From Archivesica marissinica (lineage: Eukaryota; Mollusca; Bivalvia; Venerida; Vesicomyidae), in contig CM026401.1 in assembly GCA_014843695.1 (NCBI GenBank), positions 31,596,067-31,660,066 of the forward strand: a stretch of DNA of 64,000 bases, given 5' to 3'. Shown piece by piece: positions 13,501 to 28,500 of the stretch. The position numbers and the translations under genes are program-made. Numbering within the stretch: the stretch's first letter is position 1; every line of letters starts with the position of its first letter. The notes beneath the pieces were generated by a model. It was given only the letters and a program-made list of their open reading frames with translations, made no database searches and was not told the DNA's origin.

Positions 13501-16500
13501 CAATATGGCTTCAATTTGCCATGCACTGTGGCCAATATGCCATGCACTGTGGCCAATATTGCTTCAATAATCCATGCACTGTGGCCAATATGGCTTCAAT
13601 ATGCCATGCACTGTGGCCAATATGGCTTCAATATGCCATGCACTGTGGCCAATATGCCATGCACTGTGGCCAATATTGCTTCAATATGCCATGCACTGTG
13701 GCCAATATGCCATGCACTGTGGCCAATATTGCTTCAATAATCCATGCACTGTGGCCAATATGGCTTCAATATGCCATGCACTGTGGCCAATATGGCTTCA
13801 ATATGCCATGCACTGTGGCCAATATGGCTTCAATATGCCATGCACTGTGGCCAATATGGCTTCAATATGCCATGCACTGTGGCCAATATGGCTTCAATAT
13901 GCCATGCACTGTGGCCAATATGGCTTCAATATGCCATGCACTGTGGCCAATATGGCTTCAATATGCCATGCACTGTGGCCAATATGCCATGCACTGTGGC
14001 CAATATGGCTTCAATATGCCATGCACTGTGGCCAATATGGCTTCAATATGCCATGCACTGTGGCCAATATGGCTTCAATATGCCATGCACTGTGGCCAAT
14101 ATTGCTTCAATATGCCATGCACTGTGGCCAATATGGCTTCAATATGCCATGCACTGTGGCCAATATGGCTTCAATATGCCATGCACTGTGACCAATATGG
14201 CTTCAATATGCCATGCACTGTGGCCAATATGGCTTCAATATGCCATGCACTGTGACCAATATTGCTTCAATATGCCATGCACTGTGGCCAATATGGCTTC
14301 AATATGCCATGCACTGTGACCAATATTGCTTCAATATGCCATGCACTGTGGCCAATATGGCTTCAATATGCCATGCACTGTGGCCAATATGGCTTCAATA
14401 TGCCATGCACTGTGGCCAATATGGCTTCAATATGCCATGCACTGTGACCAATATTGCTTCAATATGCCATGCACTGTGGCCAATATGGCTTCAATATGCC
14501 ATGCACTGTGGCCAATATTGCTTCAATATGCCATGCACTGTGGCCAATATTGCTTCAATATGCCATGCACTGTGGCCAATATGGCTTCAATATGCCATGC
14601 ACTGTGACCAATATTGCTTCAATATGCCATGCACTGTGACCAATATTGCTTCAATATGCCATGCACTTTGTGGCCAATATGGCTCCAATATGCCATGCAC
14701 TGTGGCCAATATGGCTTCAATATGCCATGCACTGTGACCAATATTGCTTCAATATGCCATGCACTGTGACCAATATTGCTTCAATATGCCATGCACTGTG
14801 ACCAATATTGCTTCAATATGCCATGCACTTTGTGGCCAATATGGCTCCAATATGCCATGCACTGTGGCCAATATGGCTTCAATATGCCATGCACTGTGAC
14901 CAATATTGCTTCAATATGCCATGCACTTTGTGGCCAATATTGCTTCAATATGCCATGCACTTTGTGGCCAATATTGCTTCAATATGCCATGCACTGTGGC
15001 CAATATTGCTTCAATATGCCATGCACTGTGGCCAATATTGCTTCAATATGCCATGCACGTGACCAATATTTCTTCAATATGCCATGCACTGTGATCAATA
15101 TTGCTTCAATATGCCATACACTTTGTGGCCAATATTATTTTATACTTTTTGTGGCAATATGACATCAAAGATTTTTAAAGAACACACTTTGTCTCGGCAT
15201 AATCTTCTAAACGCCTGGCCGGATTTTCATGAAACTTGACAGTAATTATCAGTACCGAGCCTAATTGTGCATATCATCTTCTGTATTCCACTCGATTTAA
15301 TTATGCACAGCCCTTTACTTCACTGATGCAACATTACCATATATGGAGACATGCATGTTTTTCAAAAACATATTCTAGAGTTGCGAACTTCCTTATCCTT
15401 TATCTGGTTTTGGGTTTTTATTTGGCAAATCGGCAAATACATATTGCCAGTTAACAAATAAACGGTGAATATTGCCAAGACATAATATACAATGAACATA
15501 CTATATGTATGCCTAAGCATATTAATTTAGTATACATTGTGAATACAATTGCATCAAAATCAAGTTTTTAACAACTTATATTAATCACTCTCGTTGGCGA
15601 GGATGAAAGCGTAAATGTGGTCATTCATGTGGGATGAAACCGGAGTACCCGGAGAAAACCCACCTGTCTGATATGGTGACCACCGTACCATCTCACATAC
15701 TTCCCGATCCAAGGATCGAACCCAGTTTGCATTGGTGAGAAGCAAGCGGGCGGGCTAACCACTGCACTAATCGAACAGCCACTGAAAAAACTTCATACAT
15801 CTGTAAAGTATTTGACTGATTTTCTCTCATATGTATATATTTGTAGATTGTATTCTCCATCTCTGAGTCACCTGAGTTTGGCACAGTCCCTGGAGTTTGA
15901 TGCTGGTGCATTGATGAGTTCGAGTTTCCTCGATGCCAGATTTGAAATGGAGCATGCTGTGAAAATTGAGAGCAGAAGGGTATATGTTCATTTTTCTGCT
16001 TAGTTTATACACATTTATTTTAGCTTGATAACGAAACAAGTTCTTACAACTGTGTTGACTAGACTCAGTTTTCCACTACGACACACATGCTGTTGACTAG
16101 ACTCAGTTTTCCACTACGACACGCATGCTGTTGACTAGACTCAGTTTTCCACTACGACACACATGCTGTTGACTAGACTCAGTTTTCCACTACGACACAC
16201 ATGCTGTTGACTAGACTCAGTTTTCCACTACGACATGCATGCTGTTGACTAGACTCAGTTTTCCACTACGACACACATGCTGTTGACTAGACTCAGTTTT
16301 AAGCTGTCACATACACAAACACTAGACTAGAATTGTTTTACTGCTGTGACAATGAGTGAAATTATGTTTACAGGAGATAGTTGTTTGTCGTTGAGATTTA
16401 ACTCAATGTTTATGTTTACAGGAGTTAGTGGTTGAGATTTAACTCAATGTTTATGTTTACATGAGTTAGTGGTTGAGATTTCGTTCAATGTTTATGTTTA

Positions 16501-19500
16501 CAGGAGTGAGTGGTTGAGATTTAACTCAATGTTTATGTTTACATGAGTTAGTGGTTGAGATTTCGTTCAATGTTTATGTTTACATGAGTTAGTGGTTGAG
16601 ATTTCATTCAATGTTTATGTTTACAGGAGTGAGTGGTTGAGATTTAACTCAATGTTTATGTTTACAGGAGTGAGTGGTTGAGATTTCGTTCAATGTTTAT
16701 GTTTACAGGAGTGAGTGGTTGAGATTTCGTTCAATGTTTATGTTTACAGGAGTGAGTGTTTGTGGTTGAGATTTAACTCAATGTTTATGTTTACATGAGT
16801 TAGTGGTTGAGATTTCGTTCAATGTTTATGTTTACAGGAGTGAGTGTTTGTGGTTGAGATTTCATCCAATGTTTATGTCTACAGGAGTGAGTGGTCGAGA
16901 TTTCATCCAATGTTTATGTTTACAGGAGTGAGTGTTTGTGGTTGAGATTTCATCCAATGTTTATGTTTACAGGAGTGAGTGTTTGTGGTTGAGATTTCAT
17001 CAATGTTTATGTCTACAGGAGTGAGTGGTCCAGATTTCATCCAATGTTTATGTCTACAGGAGTGAGTGGTTGAGATTTCATCCAATGTTTATGTTTACAG
17101 GAGTGAGTGGTCGAGATTTCATCCAATGTTTATGTTTACAGGAGTTAGTGGTTGAGATTTCATCCAATGTTTATGTTTACAGGAGTAAGTGGTTGAGATT
17201 TAACTCAATGTTTATGTTTACAGGAGTTAGTGGTTGAGATTTCATCCAATGTTTATGTTTACAGGAGTTAGTGGTTGAGATTTCATCCAATGTTTATGTT
17301 TACAGGAGTAAGTGGTTGAGATTTAACTCAATGTTTATGTTTACAGGAGTTAGTGGTTGAGATTTCATCCAATGTTTATGTTTACAGGAGTTAGTGGTTG
17401 AGATTTCATCCAATGTTTATGTTTACAGGAGTAAGTGGTTGAGATTTAACTCAATGTTTATGTTTACAGGAGTTAGTGGTTGAGATTTCATCCAATGTTT
17501 ATGTTTACAGGAGTTAGTGGTTGAGATTTCATCCAATGTTTATGTTTACAGGAGATAGTTGTATCGGTTGTGAACCGACTGCGACACTGGCCTGTCAGCA
17601 TCATATTTGACCAGTGGAAGGAGTACACATCTCATGAGAAAGAATTAAAGCGTCTAACGGCAGAGTTGCTGTCTATACAACAGGAGCTGACTGTAAGGCA
17701 GTACTTTACATCCTGGATACAATATTACCAAGAACTGAAAGTAGCTAAACAACATTACGTAAGTACAGTCTGTACTCAATATGCATAAGAACGAACATGT
17801 ACAGGGTGTTGACCCTTTCCCCTATGGAGATGTAGTTTTATTTCATACATTTGGCTGTAATTTACCAATCGTATGCAATGGATAAGCTGTGAACTTGCCT
17901 ACTTTAACTTCAATAGAGGTTACTAGGAATAAGTGTTGTATACACTACGTTGTTCCGATCTTTATTATAGCTTGTTTGACTACTAATGTGTCAATCTATG
18001 TGCAATAGGCATTGGCGTCAATAAAAGTTTGTTCTCAATACAGTAGGAGGTCAAGTAGGGGTCATCTATTATTTTTGAGAGAATATGGTCATGTCATATA
18101 TCAAATTGAAGGTAAATCAAAAATGGGCGTGACCCGGGATTTCAAGTAAGGGTCAATTTGTGAGCGAATATGGTCAGGTCATATATCAAATCAAAGGTAG
18201 CGATGAGGCAATCGCTCTACTGCAATTATCATCAAAATAGGATGATTACTTCATCCAAAATGGCCGACAAAAGGTTATGAGGTCAACCTTTTATGAGAGA
18301 TTTCAAACATCCCTCTCACAAACTGATCAGCCAATGGTCAAGAAACTGTACTTGTATGATCCTTAGGTGAAGCCTTTCTAAAGATGTAAAATAAAGATCC
18401 CCTAAAATCCAAGATGGCCACCATCTAAAAATAGCACACATTCTTAAAAAACCTTTTCACAAACTTCCAGTCAGATTTTGATGAATCTTGGAAGGAATGA
18501 TCGATGTACAATGCTCTTTCAAAGTTGTTCAAATTGTGACCAGGGGATCAAAAATGGGCGTGGCATGGGAGGTCAAATTTTATCATCGAGCGAATATGGC
18601 CATGTCATATATCAAATCGAAGGCATCGTCGGTCGAGGCGATCGCTCTGATGCAATTGTTATTAACATCAGATGATTTTGTCATCCAAGATGGCTGCCGA
18701 AAGGTCAAAAGAATGTTCTTTTATTATAGATTTCAATTGACATTGATATAAAACTTTTCATGGTCAGTTTCATCTCTTGCTAGATTTAGCAGATATACTC
18801 TCACAATGGATCTCTTGCTAGATTTAGCAGATATACTCTCACAATGGATCTCTTGCTAGATTTAGCAGATATACTCTACAATGGATCTCTTGCTAGATTT
18901 AGCAGATATACTCTACAATGGATCTCTTGCTAGATTTAGCAGATATACTCTCACAATGGATCTCTTGCTAGATTTAGCAGATATACTCTCACAATGGATC
19001 TCTTGCTAGATTTAGCAGATATACTCTACAATGGATCTCTTGCTAGATTTAGCAGATATACTCTACAATGGATCTCTTGCTAGATTTAGCAGATATACTC
19101 TCACAATGGATCTCTTGCTAGATTTAGCAGATATACTCTCACAATGGATCTCTTGCTAGATTTAGCAGATATACTCTACAATGGATCTCTTGCTAGATTT
19201 AGCAGATATACTCTACAATGGATCTCTTGCTAGATTTAGCAGATATACTCTCACAATGGATCTCTTGCTAGATTTAGCAGATATACTCTCACAATGGATC
19301 TCTTGCTAGATTTAGCAGATATACTCTCACAATGGATCTCTTGCTAGATTTAGCAGATATACTCTCACAATGGATCTCTTGCTAGATTTAGCAGATATAC
19401 TCTCACAATGGATCTCTTGTTAGATTTAGCAGATATATTCTCACAATGGATCTCTTGCTAGATTTAGCAGATATACTCTCACAATGGATCTCTTGTTAGA

Positions 19501-22500
19501 TTTAGCAGATATACTCTCACAATGGATCTCTTGTTAGATTTAGCAGATATACTCTCACAATGGATCTCTTGCTAGATTTAGCAGATATACTCTCACAATG
19601 GATTTCTTGCTAGATTTAGCACAATTTTCACAGTCACTAGTGCTCAACGTTAACATATAAATGATGACCTTAACCCTAACATTATTTTCGAGGGCATGTA
19701 CTCTTCTTCATCTCTTAACACAATTCAGTTTGTATATGTTCACAATTATCCTACTCAGTGCTTCTCTCTCAGATTATGCTCACTAGTTCAATTATTCTTC
19801 AGGAGCAAGTTCTACAGCATAAAGCATTGCTAAGTCTAGTACTGTACAGAAAATCTAGAAAGGACAAAACACATCGCAATCTTATAGCCAGGTTACACTA
19901 TACTAGGAAGGTGTACACAGATATATTCCCTATGTGGCTTGCTAAGGTATGTATAGTCCAGTTACACTGATGTATTCCCTCTGTGGCTTGCTAAGGTATG
20001 TATAGTCCAGTTACACTGATGTATTCCCTATGTGGCTTGCTAAGGTATGTATAGTTCAGTTACACTGATGTATTCCCTCTGTGGCTTGCTAAGGTATGTA
20101 TAGTCCAGTTACACTGATGTATTCCCTATGTGGCTTGCTAAGGTATGTATAGTCCAGTTACACTGATGTATTCCCTTTGTGGCTTGCTAAGGTATGTATA
20201 GTCAAGTTACACTGATGTATTCCCTATGTGGCTTGCTAAGGTATGTATAGTCCAGTTACACTGATATATTCCATGTGTGGCTTGCTAAAGTATGTATAGT
20301 CCAGTTACACTGATGTATTCCCTCTGTGGCTTGCTAAGGTATGTATAGTCCAGTTACACTGATGTATTCCCTATGTGGCTTGCTAAGGTATGTATAGTCC
20401 AGTTACACTGATGTATTCCCTATGTGGCTTGCTAAGGTATGTATAGTCCAGTTACACTGATGTATTCCATATGTGGCTTGCTAAGGTATGTATAGTCCAG
20501 TTACACTGATGTATTCCTGCTAAGGTATGTATAGTCCAGTTACACTGATGTATTCCCTATGTGGCTTGCTAAGGTATGTATAGTCCAGTTACACTGATGT
20601 ATTCCATGTGTGGCTTGCTAAAGTATGTATAGTCCAGTTACACTGATGTATTCCCTCTGTGGCTTGCTAAGGTATGTATAGTCCAGTTACACTGATGTAT
20701 TCCTGCTAAGGTATGTATAGTCCAGTTACACTGATGTATTCCCTATGTGGCTTGCTAAGGTATGTATAGTCCAGTTACACTGATGTATTCCCTCTGTGGC
20801 TTGCTAAGGTATGTATAGTCCAGTTACACTGATGTATTCCCTTTGTGGCTTGCTAAGGTATGTATAGTCCAGTTACACTGATGTATTCCCTCTGTGGCTT
20901 GCTAAGGTATGTATAGTCCAGTTACACAGATGCATTCCCTCTGTGGCTTGCTAAGGTATGTATAGTCCAGTTACACTGATGTATTCCTGCTAAGGTATGT
21001 ATAGTCCAGTTACACAAATGTATTCCCTCTGTGGCTTGCTAAGGTATGTATAGTCCAGTTACACTGATGTATTCCCTTTGTGGCTTGCTAAGGTATGTAT
21101 AGTCCAGTTACACTGATGTATTCCCTCTGTGGCTTGCTAAAGTATGTATAGTCCAGTTACACAGATGTATTCCCTCTGTGGCTTGCTAAGGTATGTATAG
21201 TCCATTTACACTGATGTATTCCCTTTGTGGCTTGCTAAGGTATGTATAGACAAGTTACACTGATGTATTCCCTTTGTGGCTTGCTAAGGTATGTATAGAC
21301 AAGTTACACTGATGTATTCCCAATGTGGCTTGCTAAGGTATGTATAATCATGATTGCTTTAACACAGAATGATGACATTTAGAATAATGGACAGACGTAT
21401 ATCTCCTTGGACAAACATTCCTTTTGCAGGCAATATGCCCCAACCAATGTGCTCTTATTCACATTGCAATTCAGAAATCACCCCCTGTGGATACCTTTGG
21501 ATATTGCAATATCCAACTTGGTGTCAATGTTTCACAGATTATTGGATAGATTGATTGATTGATTGATTGGATGAATTATTGATTGATTGATTGATTGATT
21601 GACAGGCTCAGGAGAAGCAGCATGCAGAGAAGATAGTTCATCTGTGGACAAACATCACGGATGAAGAAAGGGTGCTGATCCCTCGTGAGCGATCGTTCCG
21701 GCACAGACTCAATAAGACGTTGCTCACCCAGTGCTTCTGCACGTGGAGGAACAAATACAGGAAGATATCTAAACTCAAGAATGTCTATCACAGCATTCTG
21801 TATGAAAGGTAATCAAAGAATGTCTGTCACAGCATTCTGTATGAAAGGTAATCAAAGAATGTCTGTCACAGCATTGTGTATAACCAAAGAATGTCTATCA
21901 CAGCATTCTGTATGAAAGGTAACCAAAGAATGTATGTCACAGCATTCTGTATGAAAGGTAATCAAAGAATGTCTGTCACAGCATTGTGTATAACCAAAGA
22001 ATGTATGTCACAGCATTCTGTATGAAAGGTAACCAAAGAATGTATGTCACAGCATTCTGTATGAAAGGTAATCAAAGAATGTCTATCACAGCATTCTGTA
22101 TGAAAGGTAATCAAAGAATGTCTATCACAGCATTCTGTATGAAAGGTAACCAAAGAATGTCTATCACAGCATTCTGTATGAAAGGTAATCAAAGAATGTC
22201 TATCACAGCATTCTGTATGAAAGGTAACCAAAGAATGTCTATCACAGCATTCTGTATGAAAGGTAACCAACTAAGCTGCTCAAACACAGCTGGGTTTTTG
22301 ATTTTAACCCTAACCTGCTGATTAAAGTCACTTTTGCAAACAGCATAGAGCCAGATCAGATGGTACAGAATGTGCCATCTGATCAGGCTCTATGCTGTTT
22401 GCTATTCGGATAGTGGAGCTAAAACACTTGTCTGAATAGCAAACAACATAGATCCTGATCAGATGCAGCATTACGCCTTTCGTCCAATTTAATCGGTACG

Positions 22501-25500
22501 TTACTGGTTAGCAGTAATTTGTAAATTTTAGCATGCACATTCTGTAAGGGTGTTACATGTCTGCTAGAAAACTTATCATAACCAACACCTACTCAATCAT
22601 TCAAACATCAACACAAGATAAAACTTGATTTCTTGGTCAATTTAAATTGTGATCTGGTGATAAAATACTCGTCTTATCAGCAAGTATGTATGGTATTTAT
22701 GTATATATTTCTAGGAAATTCAATACCATAACACATTCACAGTGACAAGGGTATATGCACCATTTCTAGGAAATTCAATACCATAACACATTCACAGTGA
22801 CAAGGGTATATGCACCATTTCTAGGAAATTCAATACCATAACACATTCACAGTGACAAGGGTATATGCACCATTTCTAGGAAATTCAATACCATAACACA
22901 TTCACAGTGACAAGGGTATATGCACCATTTCTAGGAAATTCAATACCATAACACATTCACAGTGACAAGGGTATATGCACCATTTCTAGGAAATTCAATA
23001 CCATAACACATTCACAGTGACAAGGGTATATGCACCATTTCTAGGAAATTCAATACCATAACACATTCACAGTGACAAGGGTATATGCACCATTTCTAGG
23101 AAATTCAATACCATAACACATTCACAGTCAATGTACTGCATGTACTATAGCAGAGGGTTAATAGCAGCTGTCAATGTACTGCATATACTATAGCAGAGGG
23201 TTAATAGCAGCTGTCAATGTACTGCATATACTATAGCAGAGGGTTAATAGCAGCTGTCAATGTACTACATGTACTATAGCAGAGGGTTAATAGCTGATGT
23301 CAATGTACTACATGTACTATAGCAGAGGGTTAATAGCTGATGTCAATGTACTGCATATACTATAGCAGAGGGTTAATAGCTGATGTCAATGTACTGCATA
23401 TACTATAGCAGAGGGTTAATAGCAGCTGTCAATGTACTACATGTACTATAGCAGAGGGTTAATAGCTGATGTCAATGTACTGCATATACTATAGCAGAGG
23501 GTTAATAGCAGCTGTCAATGTACTACATGTACTATAGCAGAGGGTTAATAGCAGCTGTCAATGTACTACATGTACTATAGCAGAGGGTTAATAGCTGATG
23601 TCAATGTACTGCATATACTATAGCAGAGGGTTAATAGCTGATGTCAATGTACTGCATATACTATAGCAGAGGGTTAATAGCTGATGTCAATGTACTGCAT
23701 ATACTATAGCAGAGGGTTAATAGCAGCTGTCAATGTACTACATGTACTATAGCAGAGGGTTAATAGCTGATGTCAATGTACTGCATATACTATAGCAGAG
23801 GGTTAATAGCAGCTGTCAATGTACTACATGTACTATAGCAGAGGGTTAATAGCAGCTGTCATGTACTACATGTACTATAGCAGAGGGTTAATAGCTGATG
23901 TCAATGTACTGCATATACTATAGCAGAGGGTTAATAGCTGATGTCAATGTACTGCATATACTATAGCAGAGGGTTAATAGCTGATGTCAATGTACTGCAT
24001 GTACTATAGCAGAGGGTTAATAGCTGATGTCAATGTACTGCATATACTATAGCAGAGGGTTAATAGCTGATGTCAATGTACTGCATGTACTATAGCAGAG
24101 GGTTAATAGCTGATGTCAATGTACTGCATATACTATAGCAGAGGGTTAATAGCTGATGTCAATGTACTGCATGTACTATAGCAGAGGGTTAATAGCTGAT
24201 GTCAATGTACTGCATATACTATAGCAGAGGGTTAATAGCTGATGTCAATGTACTGCATGTACTATAGCAGAGGGTTAATAGCTGATGTCAATGTACTGCA
24301 TATACTATAGCAGAGGGTTAATAGCTGATGTCAATGTACTGCATGTACTATAGCAGAGGGTTAATAGCTGATGTCAATGTACTGCATATACTATAGCAGA
24401 GGGTTAATAGCTGATGTCAATGTACTGCATGTACTATAGCAGAGGGTTAATAGCTGATGTCAATGTACTGCATATACTATAGCAGAGGGTTAATAGCCGC
24501 TGTCAATGTACTGCATATACTATAGCAGAGGGTTAATAGCTGATGTCAATGTACTGCATATACTATAGCAGAGGGTTAACAGCTGATGTCAATGTACTGC
24601 ATGTACTATAGCAGAGGGTTAACAGCTGATGTCAATGTACTGCATATACTATAGCAGAGAGTTAACAGGCACAGTTTGCATACTGCTGACTATGAAGTAT
24701 TTAGTTATCTAAGTAGAGCAGATTCTGAAGTATATTTAGTTGTATTTGACTGCCGTGCACAAAATAAAGCATGACTATTTATGTTTGTAGATATTTTGTG
24801 CGATGGTGCAACTGGGCATTAGAGAGACACGATAGAAGTGTGAAATGTGAGCTGTTTCTAGAACAACGGAGAAAAACACTGGTAAAATAACATGTAACAT
24901 ACAGGATATAGTCATGTGATAAACACATAAATGTTATATATACAGGATATAGTCATGTGATAAACACATCAATGTTATATATACAGGATATAGTCATGTG
25001 ATAAACACATAAATGTTATATATACAGGATATAGTCATGTGATAAACACATACAATGTTATATATACAGGATATAGTCATGTGATAAACACATACAATGT
25101 TATATATACAGGATATAGTCATGTGATAAACACATTAATGTTATATATACAGGATATAGTCATGTGATAAACACATACAATGTTATATATACAGGATATA
25201 GTCATGTGATAAACACATACAATGTTATATATACAGGATATAGTCATGTGATAAACACATTAATGTTATATATACAGGATATAGTCNNNNNNNNNNNNNN
25301 NNNNNNNNNNNNNNNNNNNNNNNNNNNNNNNNNNNNNNNNNNNNNNNNNNNNNNNNNNNNNNNNNNNNNNNNNNNNNNNNNNNNNNNNNNNNNNNNNNNN
25401 NNNNNNNNNNNNNNNNNNNNNNNNNNNNNNNNNNNNNNNNNNNNNNNNNNNNNNNNNNNNNNNNNNNNNNNNNNNNNNNNNNNNNNNNNNNNNNNNNNNN

Positions 25501-28500
25501 NNNNNNNNNNNNNNNNNNNNNNNNNNNNNNNNNNNNNNNNNNNNNNNNNNNNNNNNNNNNNNNNNNNNNNNNNNNNNNNNNNNNNNNNNNNNNNNNNNNN
25601 NNNNNNNNNNNNNNNNNNNNNNNNNNNNNNNNNNNNNNNNNNNNNNNNNNNNNNNNNNNNNNNNNNNNNNNNNNNNNNNNNNNNNNNNNNNNNNNNNNNN
25701 NNNNNNNNNNNNNNNNNNNNNNNNNNNNNNNNNNNNNNNNNNNNNNNNNNNNNNNNNNNNNNNNNNNNNNNNNNNNNNNNNNNNNNNNNNNNNNNNNNNN
25801 NNNNNNNNNNNNNNNNNNNNNNNNNNNNNNNNNNNNNNNNNNNNNNNNNNNNNNNNNNNNNNNNNNNNNNNNNNNNNNNNNNNNNNNNNNNNNNNNNNNN
25901 NNNNNNNNNNNNNNNNNNNNNNNNNNNNNNNNNNNNNNNNNNNNNNNNNNNNNNNNNNNNNNNNNNNNNNNNNNNNNNNNNNNNNNNNNNNNNNNNNNNN
26001 NNNNNNNNNNNNNNNNNNNNNNNNNNNNNNNNNNNNNNNNNNNNNNNNNNNNNNNNNNNNNNNNNNNNNNNNNNNNNNNNNNNNNNNNNNNNNNNNNNNN
26101 NNNNNNNNNNNNNNNNNNNNNNNNNNNNNNNNNNNNNNNNNNNNNNNNNNNNNNNNNNNNNNNNNNNNNNNNNNNNNNNNNNNNNNNNNNNNNNNNNNNN
26201 NNNNNNNNNNNNNNNNNNNNNNNNNNNNNNNNNNNNNNNNNNNNNNNNNNNNNNNNNNNNNNNNNNNNNNNNNNNNNNNNNNNNNNTGTTGCACATACTG
26301 TAAATGTGATAAACACATCAAAGTTGCATATACTGTAAATGAGATAAACACAGTAATGTTACACATACTGTAAATGTGATAAACACAGTAATGTTGCACA
26401 TACTGTAAATGAGATAAACACATCAATGTTGCATATACTGTAAATGTGATAAACACAGTAGTGTTGCACATACTGTAAATGTGATAAACACATCAATGTT
26501 GCACATACTGTAAATGAGATAAACACATCAATGTTGCACATACTGTAAATGTGATAAACACATCAAAGTTGCATATACTGTAAATGAGATAAACACAGTA
26601 ATGTTACACATACTGTAAATGTGATAAACACAGTAATGTTGCACATACTGTAAATGAGATAAACACATTAATGTTGCACATACTGTAAATGAGATAAACA
26701 CAGTAATGTTGCACATACTGTAAATGAGATAAACACATCAATGTTGCACATACTGTAAATGAGATAAACACATCAATGTTGCACATACTGTAAATGAGAT
26801 AAACGCATCAATGTTACACATACTGTAAATGAGATAAACGCATCAATGTTGCACATACTGTAAATGAGATAAACACAGTAATGTTGCACATACTGTAAAT
26901 GAGATAAACACAGTAATGTTGCACATACTGTAAATGAGATAAACACAGTAATGTTGCTCATACTGTAAATGAGATAAACACATCAATGTTGCACATACTG
27001 TAAATGAGATAAACACATCAATGTTGCACATACTGTAAATGAGATAAACGCATCAATGTTACACATACTGTAAATGAGATAAACGCATCAATGTTACACA
27101 TACTGTAAATGAGATAAACGCATCAATGTTACACATACTGTAAATGAGATAAACGCATCAATGTTACACATACTGTAAATGAGATAAACGCATCAATGTT
27201 GCTGTGGTAGATCCATTCTGAGGAGGAAAGGGAAATGAATCTCGTTTATTCCCAAATATTCCGATAATCTCGCATATATTATGAAATACCTCATTTGAAA
27301 TACATTTGTTGCAGGCGTTCAAGACATGGTGTTTACATTACACACAGAAGAAGGAGGTTAAGAGAAGATACGAGGACTCGTGGAACACCTACCTTGCCAT
27401 TATCGTACACTCCTGGCATCAGTGGGTGAGAGGTAATGTGTGTAGACTAACAATGTTAATGATGTTAATTATGTTAATGATGTTAATGATGTTAATGATG
27501 TATACAATGTTAATGGTGTTAACAATGTTAATGATGTATACAATGTTAATGATGTTAATGATGTTAATGATGTTAATGATGTATACAATGTTAATGATGT
27601 ATACAATGTTAATGATGTTAATGATGTATACAATGTTAATGATGTTAACGATGTTAATGATGTATACAATGTTAATGATGTATACAATGTTAATGATGTA
27701 TACAATGTTAATGATGTATACAATGTTAATGATGTTAATGATGTATACAATGTTAATGATGTTAACGATGTTAACGATGTTAATGATGTTAATGATGTAT
27801 ACAATGTTAATGATGTTAACGATGTTAACGATGTTAATGATGTTAATGATGTATACAATGTTAATGATGTATACAATGTTAATGATGTATACAATGTTAA
27901 TGATGTATACAATGTTAATGATGTTAATGATGTTAATGATGTATACAAGGTTAATGATGTATACAATGTTAATGATGTTAACGATGTTAATGATGTATAC
28001 AATGTTAATGATGTTAACGATGTTAATGATGTATACAATGTTAATGATGTTAATGATGTATACAATGTTAATGATGTTAATGATGTATACAATGGTAATG
28101 ATGTTAATGATGTTAATGATGTATACAATGGTAATGATGTTAATGATGTTAATGATGTATACAATGTTAATGATGTTAACGATGTTAATGATGTATACAA
28201 TGTTAATGATGTTAATGATGTTAATGATGTATACAATGTTAACGATGTTAATGCTGTTAATGATGTATACAATGTTAATGATGTTAATGATGTATACAAT
28301 GTTAATGATGTTAATGATGTTAACGATGTTAATGATGTATACAATGTTAACGATGTTAATGATGTATACACTGTTAATGATGTCAACGATGTTAATGATG
28401 TTAATGATGTATACAATGGTAATGATGTTAATGATGTTAATGATGTATACAATGTTAATGATGTTAATGATGTATACAATGTTAATGATGTACACACTGT

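Noticed and set aside
13122..15162. Overlapping forward frames of up to 377 codons (MPCTVANMASICHAL)
   Set aside because: The 32-bp unit lacks stops in all three forward frames, so every frame reads the same cyclic peptide. No start context, splice link or codon bias supports a gene.
22305..22320. TAACCCTAACC, telomere-like
   Set aside because: Only two units; no array, so not telomeric.
27427..27432. Alternative exon 13 donor TGG|GTGAGA
   Set aside because: A good consensus, but it leaves phase 0, whereas exon 14 needs one carried base; GTAATG at 27433 fits.
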